A stretch of DNA of 64,000 nucleotides. It comes from Lumbricus terrestris (lineage: Eukaryota; Annelida; Clitellata; Crassiclitellata; Lumbricidae). The notes beneath the pieces were generated by a model that saw only the letters and a list, made by a program, of their open reading frames with translations, did not search any database and was not told where the DNA came from. Both the position numbers and the translations under genes were made by a program. Numbering within the stretch: the first letter of the stretch is position 1; each line of letters begins with the position of its first letter. The stretch lies in the NCBI GenBank assembly GCA_949752735.1, contig OX457043.1, forward strand, positions 43,322,373 to 43,386,372. The letters are read 5' to 3'. Of the stretch, positions 1 through 58,883 are shown in pieces.

Positions 1-763
1 TAATATTCGTAAATATTCGTGAATATTAAGATTTTTAATATTCGTAAATATTCGTAGATATTCGTTAACGGATTAAAGTGAACCGTCGAAACCGCAATGT
101 TACCCGGTAAAGCAGTTTAAGTTTATGTATGTCTCCATGACATTCACTCGCAATCAGGGCAAGGCTGGATTAAAATATGCGATGCGCTTTAATATGCTGA
201 GATCGGGATAATTTTTGCTTGTAATCTGGCACTATTATTTCCTGCGTTGGCATTTATATTTACTCATCCTGCTACACTGATATAAAACTACTTGATCAAT
301 TTTGCAGTTAGGCTACTATTATCGGCAGTTAATTTTTTTCTTCTAATTTATAGCATACTATTGCTGCTACTTGCCAACTGCCATCGGTGACTCTGTCTCT
401 TTTCAGTTGGAGAGGATGGTCAGATGTCAAGTCAGACAAACATTAGGCTAAGTATCGAATGTGATATGAATGCCGCATGGCCATATTGGCCATACCCAGC
501 AGAGACCTGGAAGTTTTTAACAATAAATTAAAGTTATTGTAAATTACTGATATAGGCCCATGCGAAGGCTAATTCAATTTTGCACAATTCATTCAGTAAA
601 AGTCAAACATTTTCATAAATAACAAAATAAAAATTAAGAATAAAGAATTTCCTGAAAGAACATAATATTTTACGAATATAATATTCGTTGGCAGTTTTAA
701 TATTCGTTAATATTCGTGAATATTTGAAAATCTTAATATTCGTAATATGCGAATACTCAATCT
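1..763. other. AT-rich left edge, no exon recognised
   Basis: Short direct repeats of AATATTCGT occur at 1-70 and 672-750. The rest is AT-rich unique sequence. I looked for the next EGFR exon on the minus strand and found nothing convincing. Confidence 0.6.
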
Positions 764-931
764 ATGGATTAGACTATCGTATTGCATATGGATTAGACTA
801 TCGTATCGCATATGGATTAGACTATAGTATTGCATATGGATTAGACTATCGTATTGCACATGGTTTAGACTATCGTATTGTATATGGATTAGACTATCGT
901 ATTGTATATGGATTAGACTATCGTATTGCAT
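764..931. repeat. 24-bp minisatellite, 7 units
   Basis: Seven contiguous copies of a unit beginning ATGGATTAGACTATCGTATT, 168 bases in all, with few substitutions. The unit length is a multiple of three and has no stop in some frames, so false ORFs appear on both strands. The array begins 4 bases beyond the GTAAGA donor of EGFR exon 24. Confidence 0.95.
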
Positions 932-941
932 ATACTCTTAC

Positions 942-48592
<47,651 letters not shown>

Positions 48593-48625
48593 ATCCGTAG
48601 GATTGCCGTAATCCTTCCTCGCGTC

Positions 48626-48628
48626 TCA
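48626..48628 (-). other. In-frame stop upstream of EGFR start
   Basis: TGA in frame with the ATG at 48592, 33 bases upstream and with no ATG between. It bounds the 5' end of the reading frame and makes a more upstream start in the same exon impossible. Confidence 0.85.
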
Positions 48629-49578
48629 GATAATAATGAAGGAACCGCCACAGAACTTGGTCGAGTAGAAGCCTATAATTACCGCAGATTGTTACTAGAA
48701 AACGCTTGCCGAAACTTTCGACGATATCGTTTGCGCCGCACTTCGTAGCATTTCGCAGGACACTTGATTTAACTGCGTTTTTAGCAGTCTTCTTCGGCGA
48801 AGAGGTTAGCCTATCTATTGGACAACAATAGCTTCTGCTGCTTGCGTAGGCCTACTACTGTCACTTTCTGCCTGAGCAGACACTTTTGCAAGACTGCGGC
48901 AGTGTGCTCTGGCGCGTCAGACCTCTGGGCCGAACATTGGAGCAGGCTACTGCGTTTCGGCGGTGTCCATATAGCTCGTCGATAGCCGAAAACTTGAAAG
49001 CATAATATAGGCCACAAACTCTATTAATAATGAGACGTATAAATCACACTCAATAGACCTACTACGAATAGCCCTACCTGCGGTCCAAAGGCACAGCCCA
49101 TAAAGTCTTTAAGCCAGACGCTGTCATAGGCCTTTTCTCCGACTATAGCCTACCAAGAATCGACGCAGGCCGCACTACAGATATGAATGTCTCACAAGCT
49201 TACGTAGACGTTCATCATCGTCACGGGCATATAGGACCGATAGGCTATAGCCTAAACGCGGACGAGGCGACCATGAACCAACTACACGCTTCGTTGAATA
49301 GGCCTACGGTCCTACGGACATGAATTGGAAGCGTGTTTTGCAGAGATAGATGAGCCTTCTATACCAGGAAACTCCTACATGTACCTGTGTCGCTTACGCG
49401 ATCTTTTTGAGGCGGTATAAATTATAGCCAGCATAAACCACAGCCAATAGAGGCCCACGATGGGTCCTACCGATGAGCAGACGGCATGCAGACAGGCACG
49501 CGCGCTCTCCTCTGTGGCATATTTTCGTCTATATATAGAACGCAACAATCCTTGTCGCACAACGTCGTCGTCGGTGCC
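48629..49578. other. 5' flank of EGFR
   Basis: Expected to hold 5' UTR and promoter. I see no TATA box at a convincing position, no further exon and no neighbouring gene. Confidence 0.4.
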
Positions 49579-49860
49579 TTATTCGTCATTCCGAACATTG
49601 TCGGCATCATGTACAATTCTTCTCCAGGGATCTTTCTGCTGTGTTGCTCGCACCACCCGTTCCATCAACAGTCCCGTCCATTCCAACACGTCATCCATCC
49701 ACATTCTTCTTGGTCTTCCTCTTCCTCTTGATCCTTCCGTCTCCCCGGTTATTATATCTTTTTCAAGGCAGTTTGTTGTTTTCCTCATTATATGTCCGAA
49801 ATACTGTAATTTCCTTTTGACTATTATACTCCAGAGTTGTTCTCCTGGTTCTCCACCCAC
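49579..49860 (-). pseudogene. LINE reverse-transcriptase C-terminal fragment
   Basis: KRKLQYFGHIMRKTTNCLEK, GSRGRGRPRRMWMDDVLEW and RVVRATQQKDPWRRIVHDA: the same C-terminal type as 11783-12166. Upstream, RILRIHWTEKR is visible in another frame, so it is frameshifted and truncated. Confidence 0.72.
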
Positions 49861-50109
49861 TTCACACAGTATACCTCCTCGTTCCTCTTTTTTCTGTCCA
49901 ATGTATTCTCAATATTCGTCTATATGATGTTGTTTCAATTGGCTTTATTCTTTTTTTCACTCTTTCTGTATGTCCATGCTTCGTGTAACTAAGGTGGATA
50001 TATAATTTATACCAAGCACCTCTGTGACCTTGATTCGGCTCCAGCTGATTGGTTAATTATGCGTCTTGTGAATTTATCATACAGGCAACACCGCGTTAAT
50101 TGTGGTTAA

Positions 50110-50375
50110 CAGTGGCGTAGCCAAGGGGTTTCGGGGGTTAACCCCCGCCCCCCATTGGCTTAGGAAACAAGTTTTTTAAAGGTAATTTGTCCACTTAAAT
50201 AAGAAAAACGAAATAATTGCTTGCAGCAACAATTGTTTTTCTTATTTTATTCTCTTTGTCACTTTATTCCCTTTTTAGTTACTGTAATACTGCTGGGTTG
50301 GTGTCAATAAGGGCATCCGGCCAGGCCATAACCCCCCCAAACCCCCACCATCATAAATTTCTGGCTACGCCACTG
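50110..50375. mobile_element. hAT-like MITE (CAGTGGCGTAGCC)
   Basis: 266 bases, ends CAGTGGCGTAGCCA...TGGCTACGCCACTG, flanks GTGGTTAA and GTGTTTAA (7 of 8). Confidence 0.85.
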
Positions 50376-50526
50376 GTGTTTAATGTCAAACTTCGGTAGG
50401 CTATGGCCTAGTCATTGTCTTCCAAGTCGCGATTATTGTTCATTTAAACTGACAGAGGTAAAAAAGACACTTAGGCCTACAAAACACCCGAGTAATAGGG
50501 TCCATATACACGCAATGCTTCAGAAG

Positions 50527-50785
50527 CATAGGCGTACGAGGCGGGGGTCCAGGGGGGCAAATGCCCCCCAAATTTCGGGCAAATGTGATTTTCGGGCAAA
50601 GGAGGTATGGACTGGCCAAAACATTTCGAAAAAAATTTCGGGCAAAACAAGTACGGGAGGATGTTTTTTTCGGACGGTAAAATCTTAAGATTTTTTGGGC
50701 GGATGACTAAAAAAAAAGGTCATCAAATTTTTTCGGGCAAAATTTTTTTTGCCCCCCCACTACCGAAATGTCCCCTACGCCTATG
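50527..50785. mobile_element. hAT-like MITE (CATAGGCGTAG family)
   Basis: 259 bases, ends CATAGGCGTACGAGGCGG...CCCCTACGCCTATG, flanks TTCAGAAG and TTCACAAG (7 of 8). Contains GATGACTAAAAAAAAAGGTC. Confidence 0.82.
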
Positions 50786-50953
50786 TTCACAAGTCAGAGG
50801 CACAATTCGTGTGGGTCAAGGCAAAACCCCTTATTGGGCTCCTTAAATGACAATCTTTGCAGTAGGTTTAGGTTATAACCAAAATTAATCTGCCACGGTA
50901 GGCTATACGCTACCTATAGGCACATGCATATAGGCCTACGTGTCCCATAAACG

Positions 50954-51100
50954 TAGTGTGAGAATTGCAGAAAATAATGTGGGGTCAAACTACGATCCAC
51001 GTTGAGTTGGTTGTGCAAAGAAGACTTACATGTGGTCCCTAGACCCTAGACTAAGAATGACTGGGGTTGAAATCCCAAACCTGTAGGAATTCTCGCCAGG
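50954..51100. mobile_element. CAGGGTGAGAATT-family MITE, decayed
   Basis: TAGTGTGAGAATTGCAG...GTAGGAATTCTCGCCAGG with the interior AAGAATGACTGGGGTTGAAA. No clean target duplication. Confidence 0.6.
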
Positions 51101-51462
51101 CATACGTATAGCTATAGGCTAAAGGGTCCATTACAACGTTTAATATAATTATATCCTAACGTCCTCGTGTAAGCCTGTTAGGTCTAATCATCTGCTCGTG
51201 AGTCTACATGTAGATTACATGTAGGCTACATTCTGAACTCAGGCAAGGGCTGAAAATATTCTTCCGGGTTTGTTAGGCATGCACATAGGCCACATTGGTC
51301 CTTAAGTTACGTCAGACCTCGACACATCATTATAGGCCTACCCAATAGAATTTAACCTTTCATGTTCATCATTGTTTTGCGCTAATCTTTTATTATTATT
51401 ATTTATCTTATCTGCTTCGCTCTTTATAAACGTTCATCGTTCAGACTAGTAGAACTATCATC
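51101..51462. other. 5' flank, part b
   Basis: No feature recognised beyond frequent TAGGCCTA-like words. Confidence 0.4.
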
Positions 51463-51470
51463 TATGTGCT

Positions 51471-52121
51471 CATGGGCGGAGACCTAGGGGGGGACAGGGG
51501 GGACGGTCCCCCCAATAAAAGTGTTGGGGGGGACGGCCCATGCATTTGTCCCCCCCAATGTTTGAGCGCGAAGACTTTTTTGACGGCGAAAAAAAATTTT
51601 TGCGAGATTTTGGGCGGATGACTAAAAAAAAAAAAAAAAAGTCGTCAACTTTTTTGGCGGCGAAAATAGAAAAATTTCGTCGAGATTTGGGCGGACGACT
51701 AAACAAAAAAAAAAAAAAAAAGTCATCAACTTTTTTGGCGGCGAAAATAGAATAATAGAAAAATTTCGTCGAGATTTGGGCGAATGACTAAAAAAAAAGA
51801 AAAAAAAGAAAAAAAAAGGTCGTCAACTTTTTTGGCGGCGAAAATAGAAAAATTTCGTCGAGATTTGGGCGGACGACTAAACAAAAAAAACAAAAAAAAA
51901 GTCATCAACTTTTTTGGCGGCGAAAATAGAATAATAGAAAAATTTCGTCGAGATTTGGGCGAATGACTAAAAAAAGAGAGAAAAAAAAAGGTCGTCAACT
52001 TTTTTGGCGGCGAAAATAGAAATTTTTTCCGAGATTTCGCCGGTCGTCAGAAATTTTTCGGAAAATCTCGCGTCTTTCCGTCCCCCCCAATTCTCGGCCC
52101 AGGTCTCCGCCTATGTAGGCC
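51471..52121. mobile_element. hAT-like element with 89-bp tandem array, TSD TATGTGCT
   Basis: Ends CATGGGCGGAGACCTAGG and CCCAGGTCTCCGCCTATG (plus TAGGCC), perfect duplications 51463-51470 and 52122-52129. The interior carries five to six tandem units spaced about 89 bases (CGAGATTTGGGC at 51681, 51770, 51859, 51949), each with the GACTAAA...GTC core. A truncated relative is at 62110-62320. Confidence 0.82.
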
Positions 52122-52129
52122 TATGTGCT

Positions 52130-52500
52130 TAATTAATAGAGCGATCATAGCTCTTCACAACACTTCAGATTATAAGCGGCCTTTGGAACTTAATTTACCT
52201 GGGTTAATCATGTTTATTACGCAGCTGCCAGCAGGTAGGCTAACTGGCTGCAGCTAAACATTAGGCCTATAATAATAATTATGCCTATAGACCTAGCCAT
52301 ACGCGATGCTGAAAGTGGTTTGAAAAAACAGCCGGGTAGACTATGTTGGGATCAGAGTGCTAAATCTAGAGCCAAAAACAAAGACCTTATAATTTTTATT
52401 CTACGACTATCTTTGCAAAAAAATTAATACCGGGTCTCGGACTCGGCTCACCCAACCCAGGCCGTAGACCTATATGCGAGGGAATAATTCTATGCCGGCA
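52130..52500. other. 5' flank, part c
   Basis: AT-rich DNA. No feature recognised. Confidence 0.4.
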
Positions 52501-52502
52501 GG

Positions 52503-52672
52503 GCTTAAAGTGTGCCAGGACGGTCATGGACGGCGTCCAGGCACTTATTTTCGAGGCTGGACGCCGTCCTGCCACTTATTTGGCCAGCACTGCCTGGACG
52601 GTCGTCCATGACTGCCTGGACGGCGTCCAGGCAGTCTTGGACGGGCGTCATGGACGGCCGTCTATAGCCTAC
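52503..52672. mobile_element. Truncated CTTAAAGTG-family MITE
   Basis: Begins CAGGGCTTAAAGTGTGCC and contains GACGGCGTCCAGGCA units in both orientations. No right end. A further scrap of this family is at 56255-56292. Confidence 0.7.
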
Positions 52673-52809
52673 AGTTATAATGGACGGCTGCATGTGCAAC
52701 ATACGTTTCCCTGCGACGTACAGCATAATAGATAGCAATGGTTAAATTGAGCCAAGATATATATTATAGACACCTTGCACAGAAAGTTTCAGCCTTGGTG
52801 CAGATTCAC

Positions 52810-52853
<44 letters not shown>

Positions 52854-52879
52854 TTAACTGAATCTCAATCTGTATCCCT

Positions 52880-53070
52880 CCGTGTATATGTGTGTGTCTC
52901 TCTCTGCCTCTCCACCATCTGTCTGTTCGAGACTCTCTGTTTCTTCCTCTAACCTCAGTCCCTCCTACATGTCACCGATACTGAGCGCCTGTGTGTGTAT
53001 GTCTGTCTCTCTCTGTCTGTCTCTGTCAGTCTGTCTGTCTGACTGTCTGTCTGTCTATCTCTCGGGTCTT
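52880..53070. repeat. (TCTG)n / CT-rich low-complexity tract
   Basis: CTCTCTCTGCCTCTCC and repeated CTGTCTGT words. Confidence 0.9.
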
Positions 53071-53088
53071 GCCCCAATTACCTTAACC

Positions 53089-54162
53089 CAGCGTTTCCCA
53101 AACTTTTTGGGCCACGGAACCCTTCGCGTCCTAATATTTTCGGGCGGAACCCCAATCCCAACTAAACGCATTGAATCATGCTGAACGCACGGGAAGCAAA
53201 GGCTACTAATAATATAAGCCTACATACCTAAATACACTAAATTTTAGAAGGTTTATTTTTCTTACAAATAACTAGGCTAAATATTGGATTGCTAATAATT
53301 ACTGAAAGATCGGGTGAGGACAGGTTAGAACCATAGCTAGCATGAAAGATTAAATTGCACTGTTTTAAAAACCACGATTTGTGGATCCTACTAAGAGTAT
53401 GCCCTACATGAGGTTAGAATGTGAAGGTTCAATGGAATTCTGCTTTATTCGTGAATCGTCAATTAAAAGTTCGTAGTCTCCGTTAGAAGAGTTGGCTGCA
53501 TTGAGAGTTTTCGTATCCTGTTATCGTTAATTCATGAAAAGGAAGCATTCAACCAAGTTCGCTTTCAGGTCGTGAAAATTATTTGCAATTTCTGAACGAT
53601 GGTTTCCTCAAGAACCATTAAAAATTGTGTTAGTCTGGAAAGGGTTCCACGTTTCTAAATTAAATTTTAAAAGGTTAGAACCATAGCTAGCGTACGTATA
53701 TGTCACTCAATTTTGTCATATGTTCACACAAACAAATTAAAATTACTATTAATTTTGCTGCTACTGCTACAAGATCAGACTTGGCGATTCTTTTTAAACT
53801 TGCGTTTTACGGTGACAAAGATCGATGACTGCGTCTCTGTTCAGACTAAGGCCTAAAGCTCTGACCTACATGTACGTTACGTTCAGCAGTGATGTCTAAG
53901 CTTATAAAAACTACATAGGCTACTGTGATACTAGGCTAAATATTGGATTGCTAATAATTACTGAAAGATCGGGTGAGGACAAAGCACAAAAAGACGACTG
54001 ACGGTAGTTTCAGACTTTCAGTGCATTTTCAAAAGCGGTTTGAAAAGTTGTATTGCAGTAAAATTTCTCAGAAAAATTAATTTTTTCTCAACTTCTCGCG
54101 GAACCCTTGCGCTCGCCCCGCGGAACCCTTGGGTTCCGCGGAACCCAGTTTGGGAAACGCTG
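53089..54162. mobile_element. Buster-like hAT element, TSD CCTTAACC
   Basis: 1074 bases, ends CAGCGTTTCCCAAACTTTTT...AGTTTGGGAAACGCTG, perfect duplications 53081-53088 and 54163-54170. A 52-base internal segment at 53271-53322 recurs exactly at 53930-53981. No intact transposase. Confidence 0.92.
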
Positions 54163-54761
54163 CCTTAACCCCTTGCAATCACAATGAGTAATTACAGTTG
54201 TTTTCAGATCCAATAATGCACTCGCAGTATAATATTATATTTAGGCGTCGGTCGGCTAAAGGCAAGCATCTATAGAATGGAACTGAGTCATAAAATTAAT
54301 CGTCAAATGTGTTTCTGATGTTGTTGCTTAATATCGGATTGCAGTCACTCGCCAAGGCGCAAAAATACCAAGATACGCAACTATAGCCTAATAATAATCA
54401 TGATGCATCATCAGGCTTATGTCTACCTTCAAGACACAAGAATAGCTTTTTATTGGGACTTTTAAAAGTGGTGGCGATATTCACTATTTTATTCTGTAAG
54501 GAAATAAATTATTATGGTTTTGAAACATGAAAGCATTTGGCTGTCTATTGTATTCGTATGGGCTGTGAATTCATGCCTAGCCTAATTAAAATCGCAAAGG
54601 GGCAGAGCTGACATTATTATACATAATACATATAGAAGGCTCTGGAGTCGTAGGCCTATATACATCCTGAGGAGGGAAGGAAAGGAAAGAATTTCCATCC
54701 CCACTTTTGAGCTTGAGGCGGGAACGTGAGGGTATTGCGATCTCCTTCCACTAATCGCTAT

Positions 54762-55111
54762 CAGTGGCGGCGTCAGGATTTCAGTTTTGGGGGGCTGAAT
54801 TTGCGGGAGAAAATTTTCCGTTTTCAGTCTCCAAAATTTCTGACGACCTTTTTTTAGTCATCGGCCAAAATCTCATGAAAATTTTCCATTTTTTAGTCAT
54901 TTGGTCTAAATCTTGGAACTCGGTCCTTTTCATATCGGACATATCCGCCAAAATGTCTGACAATTAAATCTCGTGCGTACCCCTTTACGGTTCATTTGGG
55001 GGAGACTAAAGAGGGTTAATCGTCCAAATATTTCATTTTTACATGGGAAAAAATGGATGGCCTTTTTAGGGGTCTATAGGCTCCTTAGACCCCCTCCTAG
55101 CGCCGCTACTG
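54762..55111. mobile_element. hAT-like MITE, TSD ATCGCTA(T/A)
   Basis: 350 bases, ends CAGTGGCGGCGTCAGG...AGCGCCGCTACTG, 7 of 8 match in flanks. Same family as 2331-2587 and the truncated copy at 61394. Confidence 0.85.
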
Positions 55112-56040
55112 ATCGCTAAGGCGCGAAGCAGAGACACGCCCACACAACTCTGGGTTCATTTTGTTACTATCAAAATATCATTGCTGGTATCTAGCGTATA
55201 TAGTGGAAATTCTATACTCTTTATGCCTAAATTCAACTGAAAACAAAACAACATAATTATGATAAGTTATAGGCGCTGACAGATATATGCGAAGCCGGAG
55301 CATGCATGGATGGTGGAGCAGATATGAGAGTGGGGAAACAGAGAGGCTGCACAGGCCTCTAGCTCACGTTTTCTCAGGACGAAGCCTATCAACTTTGTGT
55401 GCAATGGATTATTTATAATTTTAAATAAGTAACGTAAATAAGCAAAGCACTTTGTCTAATGGAGCGCTTTTGAAAGTATTTGAACAATGTTATCCATTGT
55501 TTTCCATGTCACCAGCTGTGATGGTAAGTTCAACTAAGCAGACTAATAATTCTGTATAATTATATATGCTTATGCGAAATATTGGCGAACAGCATTAGGC
55601 TATGAGTGGACAACATTCTGTATATTTCATTTCTTCTATACAAAACAATCGTTTTGGTAACAGTTTCTTACTTATAATCACAGCTGTGATCTGCAGATTT
55701 CTGCAAACGCTCAGTTGCGGGAAAACTAACAAAATAATTAGGCTATATAAAAACAAAAGTCGGCAGACAGCCAAGGCTAACAATCAAATGGTAAACTGTG
55801 CTATATTGCATGGTGTTCAGAATTATATACAGTGTTTATTATATATATATAATATATATATATATATTACTAGCTGGGGTATCCGGCCTTGCTCGGGAAA
55901 TTTAAGACTCCCCCGCTCCTGGCCAATCCCCAACGTCCCCACCACCCTCATTTCACCCTGTCCCCACTCCTACTCTCCATCCCATCCCCTCAGCCAGTGT
56001 TTATTATAATATATTTATTGTACACGGTTCGTTGGCTTCA
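55112..56040. other. 5' flank, part d
   Basis: A short (AT)n stretch at 55840-55867. No gene recognised. Confidence 0.4.
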
Positions 56041-56232
56041 AAGAGATGGATAGAGATAAAGAGAGCTCGCGCGCGCGCGAGCGAGAGAGATATGGAGACA
56101 GACAGACAGGCAGACAGACAGACAGTCTAGACAGACAGACAGACACACATACACACACATACACACACAGATAGACACACAGACAGACACACAGACAGAC
56201 ACACAGACAGACACACAGACAGACACACAGAG
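56041..56232. repeat. (GA)n and (CAGA)n tract
   Basis: GCGCGCGCGAGCGAGAGAGA, then long runs of ACAGACAG and ACACACAGAC. Confidence 0.95.
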
Positions 56233-56291
56233 GATGGGTATAGGATGGTAATTAGGGGCGTCCAGGCACTTCTTTTTTTACACTTTAAGCA

Positions 56292-56774
56292 CTGTATGCC
56301 GGTGACACGAAACGGAGTAGGCCTATCACCCCTGAAAGCTATCCGGGGGAATGAATTAATCCACCCCCCGGATTGAATTAACCGGTCTATGCTATTCGGG
56401 GGTATAAACAATTCTATCCCCTTTTTGAAAATTGCGCATAATAAATTTTTTATGCTGTAATCAAAATTTAAAGTGACTCTAATAATATTGTTTTAAGTGT
56501 CCTATTCCTAAGCACTGCTCAGAGAAAGGCAACTCGAATTTGTTTAGTTACTCTGAGTGTTTTTAAGTGTTTTAAAAGTTTTTTGTGCTCTAAAACCAAA
56601 GCTAAAAATTATCTAGTAGGAATAAACATAGGCCTACCTGTTAGTGTCATTGTTCAAAACAAAGCAGATGAAAATTAATTTGCAAAAAAATACACGCGAA
56701 AGTGACTTTTTCGAGTTTTCTTCATTTGGGGGGATACGATTAATACGGGGGATACTCTATTTCGTGACACCGGA
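56292..56774. mobile_element. Candidate element with CCGGTGTCACGAAA ends
   Basis: Left CCGGTGACACGAAACGGAGT, right ATACTCTATTTCGTGACACCGG. Interior related to 45500-45640 and 57131-57480. No target duplication found, superfamily unknown. Confidence 0.55.
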
Positions 56775-56829
56775 ACATTACTGTCACTGATTTACAAATT
56801 TAATGTAGGCCTATAGGCCTACTCTAATA

Positions 56830-57715
56830 CAGAGGTCTCAAACACGCGGCCGCATGCGGCCCGCGGGGCGCGCATGCGGCCCGCGAACCCGATTAATGCG
56901 GCCCGCGAGCAACCTCCTGGTTTTCGATTAAAAAAAATTAAAAATCGGTTAAAAAGAATTTTGCAGTTCCTTTACGATTTGAACCAATGCTTAAACTGCT
57001 TTCTTCTCCTTTTGCTGTGGACATTGAGTCCCCAACAGCAGATATAGGCATAATTTATATGCAGGTGGAATTAGTGGACCTTCATTGCGATGCAACGCCG
57101 AATCAGAATTATGCTACAGCGAAGTTTTATGCCGGTGTCGCAAAATAGAGTATCTCCGTAATAATTGTATCTCCCCAGATGATGAGAAGCTGAAAAATGT
57201 CACGTCCGCGTGTGTGTATTTTTGCAAATTAACTTCCATTTGCATGGTTTTGAACAATGACACTAACAGGTAGGCCCTATGTTTATTACTAAAATTTTGG
57301 TGACTTTGGTTTAGAGGACTTAGAACGCTTAAGAACACTCACAGTCTCTTGGCCTAACTAAATTCGAGTTGAATTGCTCTGAACATTGCTTAGGATACTT
57401 AAAAAATTAGTCATTTTTAAACTTTGATTACATCATAATTTCTTCAATAATAGCGCCCATGCATTTTTCGATAATAATTATGGGATAGAATGTTTTTCAA
57501 TTTTTTTGTAGTAGGCCTACCATTATAGTTGCACTTAAAATATAATATTATGTGAATTTTACAGGGTCATATCATCATTACAGTATTGTATGCTGCAATG
57601 ACACATAGCTAATTATATGGTTTCACGTGCACGATAATATTTTTATGTTGCGGCCCGCGAGTCATTAAAAATTTCTAAATGCGGCCCACATGCTGACTTG
57701 AGTTTGAGACCCCTG
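56830..57715. mobile_element. Buster-like hAT element with transposase relic, TSD CTCTAATA
   Basis: 886 bases, ends CAGAGGTCTCAAACACGCGG...GACTTGAGTTTGAGACCCCTG, perfect duplications 56822-56829 and 57716-57723. Contains a decayed hAT transposase segment (56960-57131), which is interrupted by a copy of the CCGGTGTC repeat. Confidence 0.92.
56960..57131 (+). pseudogene. hAT transposase C-terminal remnant
   Basis: One frame reads RFEPMLKLLSSPFAVDIE and MQVELVDLHCDATPNQNY. The pattern F..P....DIE....Q.EL.DL.CD is familiar from Buster/Charlie-type hAT transposases and their domesticated vertebrate relatives (GTF2IRD2, ZBED5). Truncated on both sides. Confidence 0.65.
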
Positions 57716-58424
57716 CTCTAATATCAACATTTACTAGGCTTGATGCCGTTTAATGACACTGCCATTGCAAAGATGATCAGTGTCCAATTAAGGCCGTAGC
57801 TAGGAGGGTGTTTGAACACACCCTCCCCCCCCAATGGAAAACGTGCAAAATAATAGAATGCATTTACAAGCACATAATCTAAAAACCATGAAATAAAACC
57901 ATGAAAACCCTCCCGAAATAGACAAATGGGAAAAAATAATTAATTATTATTGGCAGTGACGGCGCTACGCCAGGGCATGGCAGGGCAAATGCCCTGGTAA
58001 AAATCCCTTTGCCCTGGCTGTTGCCCTGGTCGTTGCCCTGCCAGAAATTTACCCCGGGAGAATTTGTTCGGGCATAATTCTTACTGTTCACGTCCGTCCG
58101 CTCTGTGGCAGGGCAAAAGGTCTGGCAGGGCAAAATTCTGGCAGGGCAAAAGTTCATGAAGAGAACAAAATCTTCCAGGGCAATTTTCTGGCAAGGCAAA
58201 AGTTCTGGCAGGGCAAAAATTCTGGCAGGATGAAGACCGTAAAAGTTTGGCAGGGCAAACGTTTTGACGGGGAAAAACTCTGGCAGGGCAGAAATTCTGG
58301 TGGGGCAAAAGTTCTTAAAGGGAATTTTTATTACTGTTTATCCACATTGCCGTATACAACTAACTGCCTATGCCCAGCTGTCGCTTTACTGTTTTTCAAA
58401 AGAAGTGTAAGCATTTGCGTAGAC

Positions 58425-58762
58425 CAGCGGTTCCCAACCCGTGGCCCGCGGGCCAAAAGTGGCCCGCATGGCCTACAACAATGTTCCAGCATCTCAATGA
58501 ATTAAGAAAAATATATGTAGAAATTATCAATTTGGACATGATAGAATATATAATTCTTTTCTATAACAAATTATTTTATTTGGACGTTAATAAATCGCAT
58601 CAAACATTCTTTTTTGATTCTATTATAACAATTTCATATGCCTTTAGTTAATTAAATTTTAGCCTTTTGACCCCTAATGTCTTTCAACTAAGAAAAAGTG
58701 GCCCTCGTGTCCTCCAACTTAGAAAAAGTGGATTGACAGTCAAAAAAGGTTGGGATCCACTG
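58425..58762. mobile_element. Buster-like hAT MITE, TSD GCGTAGAC
   Basis: 338 bases, ends CAGCGGTTCCCAACCCGTGG...GGTTGGGATCCACTG, perfect duplications 58417-58424 and 58763-58770. Same family as 26617-26951. Nested in 57954-60520. Confidence 0.9.
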
Positions 58763-58883
58763 GCGTAGACAATTATAGACCTATATACCTGACTCCGTTA
58801 CTTTAGTTGCTGAACGCTTTACTTTCGAAATGCTATTCGAAAGAGGATTTGCAATGCTTCACTGAGTCACAGAGATTGGTCTA

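Noticed and set aside
448..506. Possible EGFR exon 25 (acceptor at 507-508, in phase, 18 codons then TAG)
   Set aside because: The phase fits, but the polypyrimidine tract is poor, the peptide (LCWVWPIWPCG...) has no ErbB-tail character, and no poly(A) signal follows. I cannot support it.
49460..49927. 155-codon plus-strand frame
   Set aside because: Antisense shadow of the LINE reverse-transcriptase fragment at 49579-49860.
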